Of a stretch of 64,000 nucleotides of DNA, positions 46,277 to 54,761 are shown in pieces. The notes beneath the pieces are model-generated. The model saw only the letters and a list, made by a program, of their open reading frames with translations. It made no database searches and was not told the origin of the DNA. The number at the start of each line of letters is the position of its first letter. The stretch's first letter is position 1. The position numbers were made by a program, and so were the translations under genes. The stretch is from Asterella californica (lineage: Eukaryota; Streptophyta; Marchantiopsida; Marchantiales; Aytoniaceae), in the NCBI GenBank assembly GCA_036924285.1, contig JAYKYS010000001.1:32611501-32675500 (forward strand). The letters run 5' to 3'.

Positions 46277-47131
46277 TGTGTGGTGCCCACAAATTACAGG
46301 ATGCACGAAATTTTGAAATTTTTAAGAATAATAACTTGTTTGTATAACTAAAGAAGCGTTGTTACTTAAGGTTACGTCTTCCTTAACATGAAAATGATCT
46401 TAAGAGCTGTTTGTAATAAGAAGTTGACTTCTTCGGAAGACGACCGTCTTCGGAAGAGCGTCTTCTTAGTTGCGTCTTCGGAAGACGGGAAGACGGCGGA
46501 AGACAACCATCTTCCTGAAGACAGCGACCGCGAAGGCCTGACCACGGATTAGGAGTGGTTGTACCTACTGGGTCGCACCGAATAGGTAGGTAGGTCGGGG
46601 AAGACACCTAAGGTCGAAAACCCCTAATCTGCGGGGAAGATGCGCAGGAAGCACATTAGGCGCATTCCAACTTCTCGCAGCACAACGTGCTTGAGAAGAT
46701 CGGTCTGAGAGAGTGAGCTTCGCAAGTGAGCTTTGAGAGAGGAATCGAGTGAGGACATCGAGGTAAGAGAGAACCAATTGGCAGCTAGGCGAAGGGCGAG
46801 ACCGAATTGCTGAGGCACGGAAGGCAAAGAACGAAGGCGTTTCTGTGAGCTCCTGAGAAGCTGACATTGGAGAGTAGCGAGTAGAATCGAAAGTGGAATC
46901 GAGGCGTGGCCAGAAATTGACAGCAGACGTAGTCGTGAGGAGTCGCATTGGAGCTAGGACCAGAGCCAGAAGCGCACGGAGATCGAAGGCAACTCGGGGA
47001 GCAGAAGAAGACTGTAGAGGTTCTTCTCCACGTTCTTTCCCCTTCCCACTTCTTCTCGCCTTTGTCTGATATTCCCCACGCTTCCTTGGTTGTGTGCAGG
47101 CAGCCTGATCGATTACCCCCACCCCCCATTT
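46277..47131. mobile_element. Fragment G, relative of element F
   Basis: Starts TGTGTGGTGCCCACA. 46855-47110 is the reverse complement of about 61440-61735 at the right end of F. It also shares the hexamer GTCTTC/GAAGAC bias (about ten in 46370-46610). Its long minus-strand frame (185 codons) has no known motif and is not kept in F. The right edge meets the B LTR without a target duplication. Confidence 0.6.
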
Positions 47132-48420
47132 CTCAGAAAGATATCCGCTTCCGCTGTAAGCTTCCGCTTCCGCTGTAATCTTCCGCTTCCTCTGTAATCT
47201 TCCGCGGTAATCTTCCGCTTCTGCTGTAAGCTTCCGCTGTAATCTTCCGCTTCCGCTGTAATCCTCCGCGGTAATCTTCCGCTTCCTCTGTAATCTTCCG
47301 CGGTAATCTTCCGCTTCCGCTGTAATCTTCTGCTTCCGCTGTAATCTTCCGCAGTAATCTTCCGCTTCCTCTGTAATCTTCCGCGGTAATCTTCCGCTTC
47401 CGCTGTAATCCTCCGCTTCAATCTTCCGCTTCCGCTGTAATCCTCCGCTTCAATCTTCCGCTTCAATCTCTCTAAGAAACATTTCTCAGAAAGATATCCG
47501 CTTCCGCTTCAGTTTTAAGGCCCCTGCTAAAGCTGTTCCTCTGCTGTCCTTAATAATCAGCAAAAGTTTCCCGTGCCCTCGATGCCATCTTGATGCCACC
47601 CTGAATATACTACAAGTCATCCAATGTAGGCCGAAGCCCCAACACTTATGAGACTGCCCCACAGGGCTTACAGCCCCCCCATATGCGCACCAGGTATCTC
47701 CCATAGTATATTCAGGATGGCATGCGGAGGCTTAGGCCAAGAAGCCCATGATTAAGAGAGATACCGGTCTCCCGTCCCTAGATATGCAGGACGTGGCTGC
47801 ATCTCCAACATAGACTCCCTTCCAGGAGGCCAACATGCCGAAATAGGAACCAGAGGCCAGGAGGGATTGATCCTCAGACCACTTCCCTCCTAGGCAGGCG
47901 CCCTATCAATGGGATGGCCTTTGGTTCCGTTCAAGAAGGTAAAAACTTTTGTACGTATGTTTACTTGAAGAAAGTTTTCTGTAAGATCTTTACTAGCCTT
48001 TCCTACACTAACTTCCCTATACAACTCCGTTTTTAATGAACAAGGAGTCAAAACTATAGTATTTGTGAACACCTACACGCTCACGCTATCTGATTCTGAG
48101 TTCGAGTCACGAGCCAGAATCGACGGATTTCCCTCTTTCACATATTTCACAGCTTAAAACTCGTGCTAACTATTACTTAAAACACTTTCTGTTGAGACCA
48201 GAAGCATGAAGTTGCTCTCCTCGTCGAGCTCTGCATTCTGATGCCTTTCGACCTCTTTCAGGGTGATATTTCAGTTTAAGCTAGGGGGCAGCTTGCCAAG
48301 CATAGCCCCAGCTTAGCTCCTGCCCAGTTTGATAAGCTAGGGTGCAGCTTCCCGAACAAATGCTAGTTGAGCGTCTTTTGAAGTTCCATTTCTGCACCTT
48401 GAACGTCATGCACTACGACA
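47132..48420 (-). mobile_element. 3' LTR of B, left-truncated
   Basis: Right end CACTACGACA, as in the solo LTR (8002). The left part is replaced by G. It includes a CTTCCGC minisatellite. Confidence 0.85.
47146..47475. repeat. CTTCCGC(T/G)GTAAT minisatellite in the B 3' LTR
   Basis: Irregular tandem array of CTTCCGCTGTAAT, CTTCCGCGGTAAT and similar 12-19-bp units. Its read-through gives basic KRKITAEDYSG-type peptides on the minus strand, which I do not treat as a gene. Confidence 0.9.
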
Positions 48421-48437
48421 TTCACCCCCTCCAAACC
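48421..48437 (-). promoter_or_regulatory. Polypurine tract of B
   Basis: GGTTTGGAGGGGGTGAA on the minus strand, next to the LTR at 48420. Confidence 0.85.
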
Positions 48438-48469
48438 TGCACATCCTTCGGTATGTGCCAACTTTTCCA

Positions 48470-49366
48470 CTAGTCTCCAAGGTTCTCTAAATCGCCGTCG
48501 TCTTCTTCAACGTCCCCTTTGTCTTCTTCGGATAGCAGATCTGTCTCGGCATCTATCATCTGATCTGACTCCAGAAATTCACCTAGCTCAACGGATTCTC
48601 TCCTTCTTCTGAACAACTTGATACGCTTACCATCAACAGGAAGTCTTAGATGTGTACCATCAAGCTCCTTTAAAGAATAAGTTGCATTCTGATACACTTC
48701 TAAGACAACATACGGACCAAACCACCTCCTAGAAAATTTCCGAACTGTAGAGTGCTGATTCTCTAATGTGCTGTCATACACCAAAACCCAATCTCCAGCA
48801 TGTATGGGCTTCGGCCGGAGCTTATGGGTTTTGTCGAACCTGTCTTTGTTCTTGAGACGGGCCTCTTTCAGCTTCTGTTGTGCCTCTATAAGATCCTCCT
48901 CCCTATGTTCTAACTGTCTGATTCGAAGTGCCAGAAGTTGTACATGATCCATTTCTTCTTCCCATGGTAAAGTAGTCCATGTAGGAAAGTCCTCTTCTGC
49001 TGGCATAATCGGCTTCTGACCCAGCATCAGTTCAGTGGGCATGTACCCAGTAGTAGTGCAATGAGTCGACCTGTCAGCCCACAGAGCAAAGGGAAGCAAC
49101 CTAGGCCACTGTCTATGCCTACCATCACATGCCTTTACCAGAGCTTGAACAATCGACGGATGCCCTCTCTCGCTTTTACCAATCCCTTCCGGATTCATAG
49201 CAGTAGTGAGTTTTAGTTTCACTCCGTGTTGGGCGAAGAACTCCTTCGCTTCCGTACCACGCAACTCTCCTCTGTCTGCACGCAATCTTCCTATAGATCC
49301 GTACCTACAGATAATATCTTCTAGAACAAACCTACATATCCCTTCTGTGGTCTTTGTCCTCAGAGC
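48470..49366 (-). CDS. Integrase core and C-terminus of B
   Basis: The open piece runs from 49285. LRADRGEL supplies the second Asp (usually TDNGxEF), GIGKSERGHPS the Glu. Then come PFALWADRSTHCTTTGYMP, the DLIEAQQKLKEARLKNK helix, RLRPKPIHAGDWVLVYDS and the GPY block RRWFGPYVVLEVYQNATYSL, ending in an acidic tail (EEDKGDVEEDDGDLENLGD). It has no chromodomain. It is separated from the upstream pol ORF only by a TGA at 49367 where D has Arg (CGA). The polypurine tract starts about 30 bp after the stop, so no envelope gene follows. Confidence 0.85.
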   Translation of the reverse strand, partial: ALRTKTTEGICRFVLEDIICRYGSIGRLRADRGELRGTEAKEFFAQHGVKLKLTTAMNPEGIGKSERGHPSIVQALVKACDGRHRQWPRLLPFALWADRSTHCTTTGYMPTELMLGQKPIMPAEEDFPTWTTLPWEEEMDHVQLLALRIRQLEHREEDLIEAQQKLKEARLKNKDRFDKTHKLRPKPIHAGDWVLVYDSTLENQHSTVRKFSRRWFGPYVVLEVYQNATYSLKELDGTHLRLPVDGKRIKLFRRRRESVELGEFLESDQMIDAETDLLSEEDKGDVEEDDGDLENLGD

Positions 49367-51655
49367 TCATCCTTCCACAAAGTTGGAGAGGTCTTCTCGA
49401 GCCAACACCAAGTACCTCATACCCCATAACCCGGGAGGCATCGCTACCAAATCAAGAACCCATTGAAAATGGATACTAGGCGGATAGGTTGGTACCAGGC
49501 CATCTCGGTAACGTACCTTTGAATAAAATTGACAGTGCAGGCATGAACTCACAAAGCTCACCACATCCTGATAAAGTCCTCTCCACCAGTATCTCTCCTT
49601 CAATTTTGTATAGGTAGCCCAAGCTCCCCGATGTCCGGCCCACAAGGTGTCATGAAACTCCTTCATCAGCCGTTGCTTGGTCTGCTGATCGTCTATAACT
49701 CGTAAAAGTGCTCCATCTCTTCTCTTTGGACGTTTCCAAAGATACCCATCTCGCAACAAGTAGCCGTATGCCTTCCTCCTTATCTCTCTGAACTCTACAT
49801 CACTCAAATCCTCCTGCCTGTTCAAAGAACTCAGATAAAGCCCAATGTCACGTAACCTTCCTGTGTAGAACTCCTCTTTGAATGACAGTGGCTCCAGATC
49901 CGAAGTTTGCTGACTACACCAAACATCTCTTTTCTCTTCGTTCTCCACCTCTGCAAGCATCTCATCCTCATCTGTGTAGCGAGCCCTAGACAGCATGTCT
50001 GCAACCGGATTCTCTTTCTCGGCAATGTGTTTCAGCTCAGGGTTCAAACTCCGGATGTAAGCAATCCATCTCAACATTGCTATGTCTGGAGTACTGCAGT
50101 TTGCTATCATACCAAGCAAGGGCAAACAATCTGTTTCTAAAATCACATGAGCACCTATCAAGAACTCCTGATCTACCTTCATAGCAGTAACAGTTCCCCA
50201 TAGTTCACGCTTTACTTGAGGATAGTTACGTTGTCTGTCTGTCAAAATTCGGGCTCCAAATCTAGAAACAAACCGCACACCATCTGCATCTTCCTGACCA
50301 ACTGCCCATCCAATCGCCTTTGGACTCGTGTCTACAGTTAGTATCACCGGTCTTCCTCTCTGATAGTTAAGTCTCCTCAGTATGGGTGGAGACTTCAGAA
50401 TCTCCTTCAGCCGTTCCATTGTCTCATGATGCTCTTGCCGCCAAGTAAACCTCTTCCCTTTTCTCAGAAGCGCATACAAAGGCTCGACAATGTGTGCATA
50501 ATGAGGAATACTCACGCGAAAGAACACACAAGCTCCCAAGAAACGTCGAACCTCAGTGATATTCGTACAATCTGCTATCCTTGCTATAGCATCTACCTTC
50601 TCTGGGTTCGGTCTTCTCCCAAATGTGCCACATAAATGACCAACCACCATAACCTCTGACATTCCAAAACGAGATTTGGTACCTGATAGAGTGAGGTGTA
50701 CCTCCTCCAGACGTGTTAGAATCCTACCCACGTCATGAATATGATCAGCAATAAACTTCTTGCAACCATTGGAAGTCACAGTCTCATCCTTGTCTTCCAC
50801 CGGACAGCCTTTCATGAGAATGTCATCCAGAAATGGGATAGTGATCTCAGGTACAAATTCTCGCAACACCTTATGCATCGCGTTCTGCATATGTGCTACT
50901 GAGTTTGTTGCTCCCTGAGGAAGAGTGCACATCCGCATCAATCCCAAGGGCGTGCGCATGGTAGTCAAGTCTCTACTTTCCAAGGCAAGTTGAAACTGAT
51001 CATAACCCGAAAACAAATCTCCAATAGAATAGACAGACCTTCCAGCAAACGCCTCAGCTACCTCATCAACCACAGGTCCTGTTCCCACGTTCCGAATCGT
51101 GATGTTGTTGGCAGGCTGCAAGTCTTGGATAAAGCGCAAAGCTCCTGACTTCTTAGGTACCGTGAACCATCGGCTGGAATACGGAGCCATGGAGGGCTCG
51201 AGGATATCCATCTGCATCTTCTCCTTCAATAGCTCAATGAGCTTTGGCAGCAAGGCACGAGGGACTGGAATCGGCTTCAAGTCCCAAGGCACATGAGGTA
51301 CAGTGAAGATAACCATCGGAGCTATCACACTAGGATCCACACAACCAATCTCTTCAGCTGAAAAAGAAAATGCTCTACCATGATTGACAATCATTTGTTC
51401 AAAAATCTTCTTCTCTACTTCAGTCAAGAAACCACCCCCTCCTATCTGGAGTTGTTCGAGTGTTTCCTGAGTAAACTGATGCCCTATTCGTCCAGGATTT
51501 CTGAGTACAGGCTCAATGACGGCTGACTCCATCTGCTGTTGCGAATCAACAGGCAATTGGGTCGCCACAGGCTTCACCTTCCTTGCTACAGCTTTATATT
51601 TGGCGTGTACTTCTGCTTCTTGACGAGAGCCGCACCAGCAGATGCATCCTTCCAT
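49367..51655 (-). CDS. Reverse transcriptase, RNase H and integrase N-terminus of B
   Basis: 762 codons. About residues 70-330 RT: PYSSRWFTVPKKSGALRFIQ, SVYSIGDLFSGYDQFQL, MRTPLGLMRMCTLPQGATNSV, catalytic FLDDILMKG (near 50835). About 400-560 RNase H: VILTVDTSPKAIGWAVG, KRELWGTV, VILETDCLPLLGM, NPVADMLSRARY, giving D-E-D-D. About 640-740 the integrase HHCC finger: FHDTLWAGHRGAWATY ... SSCLHCQF, then the first catalytic Asp in VLDLVAMP. The first Met is not the biological start: a 1-bp deletion near 51650 separates it from the pre-RT segment, which is continuous with RT in D. Confidence 0.9.
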   Translation of the reverse strand: MEGCICWCGSRQEAEVHAKYKAVARKVKPVATQLPVDSQQQMESAVIEPVLRNPGRIGHQFTQETLEQLQIGGGGFLTEVEKKIFEQMIVNHGRAFSFSAEEIGCVDPSVIAPMVIFTVPHVPWDLKPIPVPRALLPKLIELLKEKMQMDILEPSMAPYSSRWFTVPKKSGALRFIQDLQPANNITIRNVGTGPVVDEVAEAFAGRSVYSIGDLFSGYDQFQLALESRDLTTMRTPLGLMRMCTLPQGATNSVAHMQNAMHKVLREFVPEITIPFLDDILMKGCPVEDKDETVTSNGCKKFIADHIHDVGRILTRLEEVHLTLSGTKSRFGMSEVMVVGHLCGTFGRRPNPEKVDAIARIADCTNITEVRRFLGACVFFRVSIPHYAHIVEPLYALLRKGKRFTWRQEHHETMERLKEILKSPPILRRLNYQRGRPVILTVDTSPKAIGWAVGQEDADGVRFVSRFGARILTDRQRNYPQVKRELWGTVTAMKVDQEFLIGAHVILETDCLPLLGMIANCSTPDIAMLRWIAYIRSLNPELKHIAEKENPVADMLSRARYTDEDEMLAEVENEEKRDVWCSQQTSDLEPLSFKEEFYTGRLRDIGLYLSSLNRQEDLSDVEFREIRRKAYGYLLRDGYLWKRPKRRDGALLRVIDDQQTKQRLMKEFHDTLWAGHRGAWATYTKLKERYWWRGLYQDVVSFVSSCLHCQFYSKVRYRDGLVPTYPPSIHFQWVLDLVAMPPGLWGMRYLVLAREDLSNFVEG

Positions 51656-52118
51656 TCATTCTTCAGTCTCGGATGAGGACGATATCGCAAGTACGAGACA
51701 ATCTCCTCATAGACTTCAGGAGAATGGATGGGGATCACCACCCTACCTCCCAACTGTTCTTCCATCCTACCCACTTCATCTAGCCAATGAACAAAAGATT
51801 GTACACCGATAAACTCTTGATACACACCAGAAATCATTTCATTTTCCTCCAGAGCTCCTATACAACGCAGATCAACTATACGTTTCTCCACCTGTCTCCT
51901 ACTCCTTTCAGTAAGATCTTCTACTCTTGTAAATTCACTCCGATCCTCACAACTCAAACTCAACAAACCAGATCTCCAACCTGGTACTCTATATACATTC
52001 TCATAACCTCGAGCAGCCTCCTCATTAGTCTCCTGTGATCCCTTGGGCTGCTCAGGCGGGATCATAGTAGTCTTCGATCCTTCACTCTTGTCTTCCCGCT
52101 CTACAAGAGTGGGTTCTA
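51586..52118 (-). CDS. Pre-RT segment of B, in the -1 frame
   Basis: After the slippery site the -1 frame reads LEPTLVEREDKSEGSKTT, then MIPPEQPKGSQETNEEAARG, EFTRVEDLTERSRRQVEK, ISGVYQEFIGVQSFVHWLDE, GGRVVIPIHSPEVYEE. It is conserved with D and C but I know no family name. A lost A near 51650 (GATGCATC against GATGCAATC in D) makes it run out of frame at NEWKDAS instead of continuing to ICWCGSRQEAEVHAKYK of the RT ORF. Confidence 0.7.
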
Positions 52119-53714
52119 AAAACCCTTACCTCTACAAATAGGGGAGTCCCTCAAGGTCTGTCTGTTTCGCTCGTGGTTTGACCGAACAGTCAGAAATTGA
52201 ACAGAACGTCTATCATCAGGGCTACGGATCTTAGCAAAGTGTGATCCATCGTCCATCACTTTGGTCTCCATGCGCACCGTAGTAATATAGGGTTGACCAA
52301 GAATGACTGGATACGAAGCAGAAGATTGCACAAAAAAGTGCTGATCTACTTCTACATCACCTATCCTCGCTCTCATGTTAGGACAAGCTCCATACAACTC
52401 TCCCTTCTGGTTGTTAGCAGCACGCAGAACCCATCCATGATTCAGCTCGATAGGCCACAATCCTCTCTCATATATCTCTCGTGACATGATATTGATTTCT
52501 GATCCATGGTCAACTAAAGCAGCAATAGGTTCAGGCAAACTCCCAAGACGTACCCGTGTGGCAGTTGTGGCACGAGTCCAATGCCTCTTCTTGAAGTCAC
52601 TGTCGATAGTTGGGCTCTCCTCATCAGCTTCATCATCATCAGCCTCAATAGTGCTAGTTCCAGCAACTAACGCCTCCTGCTGATACCTCTTGTCACCGAT
52701 CTCTTGAAAATGCACCTTCCCAAACTCCACATCATTTACAGAAGCTCCTATCACATCTATCATTTGGCTTTCTACCTGCTCAGATATGACTTGCCTCTTT
52801 CGCTTGATGACGTCAATAATCAACTCATGAAACTCTCTCTTTGCGATGCCAAGAACTTCTCGAAGCGAAAACTCAACCCGTGCATCTAATATCCTCTGCT
52901 CCAGAATGCTTTTAAGATCAGTGGAGGTCTCAATATCTACAGCCAGCTTGTAAGCAGGTCCTTTCCCCTTCTCTTGAGAAATGAACCTTCTGCCAGCAAT
53001 CGTTGGTTCCTGCTGTTGTCTCTGTACGTCCTCCATTGGACCTGGAGCAGGTGGTGGAGTCTGTGAGGTAGACAGGACATCCTCTGGAGGAGCTGCACAT
53101 CTTCTAGTGACCCTCCGTCCCTGTCCCTCTCTAGTCTCCTCTGGATTCCCAGTTTCAAGCTCAGAGGCATCTCGTCGCCTCTTCTCCTCTACAGAAGCGT
53201 CCTGCCAATGAACATGCTTATCTACGTCGAAGAAAGCTTTAATGGACGTTGTATCTACGAGATCTTTCCACCCTGTGACTCTACGGATAGTTTCCGCTCC
53301 TCTTTTCAACACTTCAGAAGGAACCTCAGTACTGCTCCTCTCAAGAGACCTATCCAGCAAAGTAGGGCTAGAAGAAACTTCAATATGCCCAGCATACACA
53401 TCAAGATTCATCGGCGGTACTGTTACTGTAGTTACTGTTGCAGTTGCAGCAACTTGAGGTAGACTCCTCATACCTCCTCGTCCAAACTGCGTGTTTAATG
53501 GCTCTCCGGTAGAAACAAGGTGCAGTCTACCATTTTGGTAGCGAACCACACCATCTCGTAGAGCAGCTGTAAGCTCTTGGCAATCTCCTCGAAGATGATC
53601 TGGACTGTCACACCAGATACACCTACGAACAGGAGCACCCCCTGGACGAGCAGCACCAGGCATTGGTGGGAGCTCCATATGTAAACCAGCCAGCTCTACT
53701 TTCAATTCACGCAT
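52116..53714 (-). CDS. Nucleocapsid, linker and protease of B
   Basis: 532 codons ending at the frameshift site. Residues about 30-45 the CCHC knuckle CIWCDSPDHLRGDC; about 130-175 RVTGWKDLVDTTS, HVHWQDASVEEKRRR; about 280-320 SLREVLGIAKREFHELIIDVIKRKR; about 398-410 the protease active site ALVDHGSEINIMS (52484-52520); then GWVLRAANNQKGELYGACPNM, DVEVDQHFFVQ and VILGQPYITTVRME. DHGS instead of D-S/T-G is shared with C and D. Upstream it joins gag through TAG and TGA codons at about 53715-53724. Confidence 0.85.
   Translation of the reverse strand: MRELKVELAGLHMELPPMPGAARPGGAPVRRCIWCDSPDHLRGDCQELTAALRDGVVRYQNGRLHLVSTGEPLNTQFGRGGMRSLPQVAATATVTTVTVPPMNLDVYAGHIEVSSSPTLLDRSLERSSTEVPSEVLKRGAETIRRVTGWKDLVDTTSIKAFFDVDKHVHWQDASVEEKRRRDASELETGNPEETREGQGRRVTRRCAAPPEDVLSTSQTPPPAPGPMEDVQRQQQEPTIAGRRFISQEKGKGPAYKLAVDIETSTDLKSILEQRILDARVEFSLREVLGIAKREFHELIIDVIKRKRQVISEQVESQMIDVIGASVNDVEFGKVHFQEIGDKRYQQEALVAGTSTIEADDDEADEESPTIDSDFKKRHWTRATTATRVRLGSLPEPIAALVDHGSEINIMSREIYERGLWPIELNHGWVLRAANNQKGELYGACPNMRARIGDVEVDQHFFVQSSASYPVILGQPYITTVRMETKVMDDGSHFAKIRSPDDRRSVQFLTVRSNHERNRQTLRDSPICRGKGF
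52119..52125 (-). promoter_or_regulatory. -1 ribosomal frameshift heptamer in B
   Basis: The zero frame reads AAG GGT TTT TAG: heptamer GGGTTTT with the protease-frame stop right behind it. The -1 frame (GGG TTT TTA GAA) stays open through the pre-RT segment. Confidence 0.7.
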
Positions 53715-53723
53715 CTGTCAGAT

Positions 53724-54678
53724 CTACTCCTCAATTTGATTGTGCTGACTCTGGTTCTCAACCACCCTTTGAGCAGGTACCCTCTGTGCAGGAACTGGCA
53801 CAACTGGCACTAAAGGCGCTTCTACAGGAATAACAGGTCTAGGGGCAAGAGCCGGGGGCTGCTGTACCAGAGGAGCATAAGGTTGATGGATCACCTCTGC
53901 AAGCGATCGTCCTCCTACGGCCACTCTCCCTCGCCTCTGTCTTGTTAGAACGGCCACAACATCTTCCACTCTTCTCCAATCTATAGTAACACCTCCTTCA
54001 GCTGATCGATCTGCTAACATGAAGCATAATCGATCTGCTGTAGCCTCATCGGTGGCTTGCAAGAAGAGCTCTGTCCTTCTAGCATCCAAAGTTATCCGTT
54101 CGAGCGTCGAAAGCTATCGGTATCTTCGATCGAACTCTCTTAGCAACTCATTCAACCTCATCCTATGACCAGGTTGCTGCTCAATCCAATCCAAAAAAGT
54201 CCTCCTAGTAACTCTCTCAGAATCCTCCTCCAAGAATTCCTCTCGGAGAGCTCGCTCAAAACTTGCCCAAACACCAAGATTTCTCCTATGTACGTCTCTA
54301 ACTTGATCTCTCAACTCAGGAATCACAGCCAACTCAAAACTTCCAATCATCTCTGCATCGGTCACCCTCACAAGCTCCATCTCTCCTCTGTACTCACGAA
54401 GATATCTGGAAATATCTCTGCCTTCAAATCTTCCACACCTATTCACAATCGCCTGCAAAGCTTTTGTATGTTTTTTTTACTTGTTTTTTTTAGTTAACAT
54501 CCCCTCTGACGATCGGATGTTGTTGAACCAAAGCCGCAAGCGTCTTCAGTATCTCAGTAGTATCCAGGTCTGATGCTGCAGTGGCTGCTGAAGACATAGG
54601 TGTAGCCGAAGGTGCAGCAGTAGACGCCGATGCTCCAGCCATAGAGGCAGTAGCACTACTCCCGCTCTTGCGATCCAT
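53724..54678 (-). pseudogene. gag: gag (capsid) of B, interrupted
   Basis: Starts MDRKSGSSATAS at 54678, matching D. Ala/Ser/Thr/Pro-rich head, LKTLAALVQQHPIV, then an A-rich insertion near 54470 with a frame change. 54458-54114 gives RFEGRDISRYLREYRGEMELVRV and FLDWIEQQPGHRMRLNELLREFDRRYR; after one more stop, 54089-53724 gives LFLQATDEATADRLCFMLADRS and a Pro/Val-rich region. The Gag shell would need these repaired, so this copy could not make its own particles. Confidence 0.75.
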
Positions 54679-54735
54679 CTTCCCTTGTATGCAAATCTCA
54701 ACCTCAGCAACCTCAGCGATTAATCACCCCAAGAT

Positions 54736-54755
54736 GACTCTCAGTGGAAGCACCA
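54736..54755 (-). promoter_or_regulatory. Primer-binding site of B, tRNA-Thr-like
   Basis: TGGTGCTTCCACTGAGAGTC on the minus strand, six bases inside the LTR. The first 18 bases are identical to D. Confidence 0.6.
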
Positions 54756-54761
54756 GATTTA

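Noticed and set aside
46565..47122. 185-codon minus-strand ORF in fragment G
   Set aside because: The homologous part of F (61440-61735) does not keep the frame; composition looks like LTR or UTR.
47113..47466. Basic repetitive ORFs (KRKITAEDYSG type) here and at 55707-56064
   Set aside because: Translation of the LTR minisatellite; different frames open in different places, no start context, no domain.
47146..47475. CRISPR-like array of short repeats
   Set aside because: Units are contiguous and irregular, without unique spacers, in a eukaryotic LTR.
48421..48470. Envelope gene or chromodomain after integrase in B, D or E
   Set aside because: The integrase ends in an acidic tail about 30-50 bp from the polypurine tract; there is no room for either.
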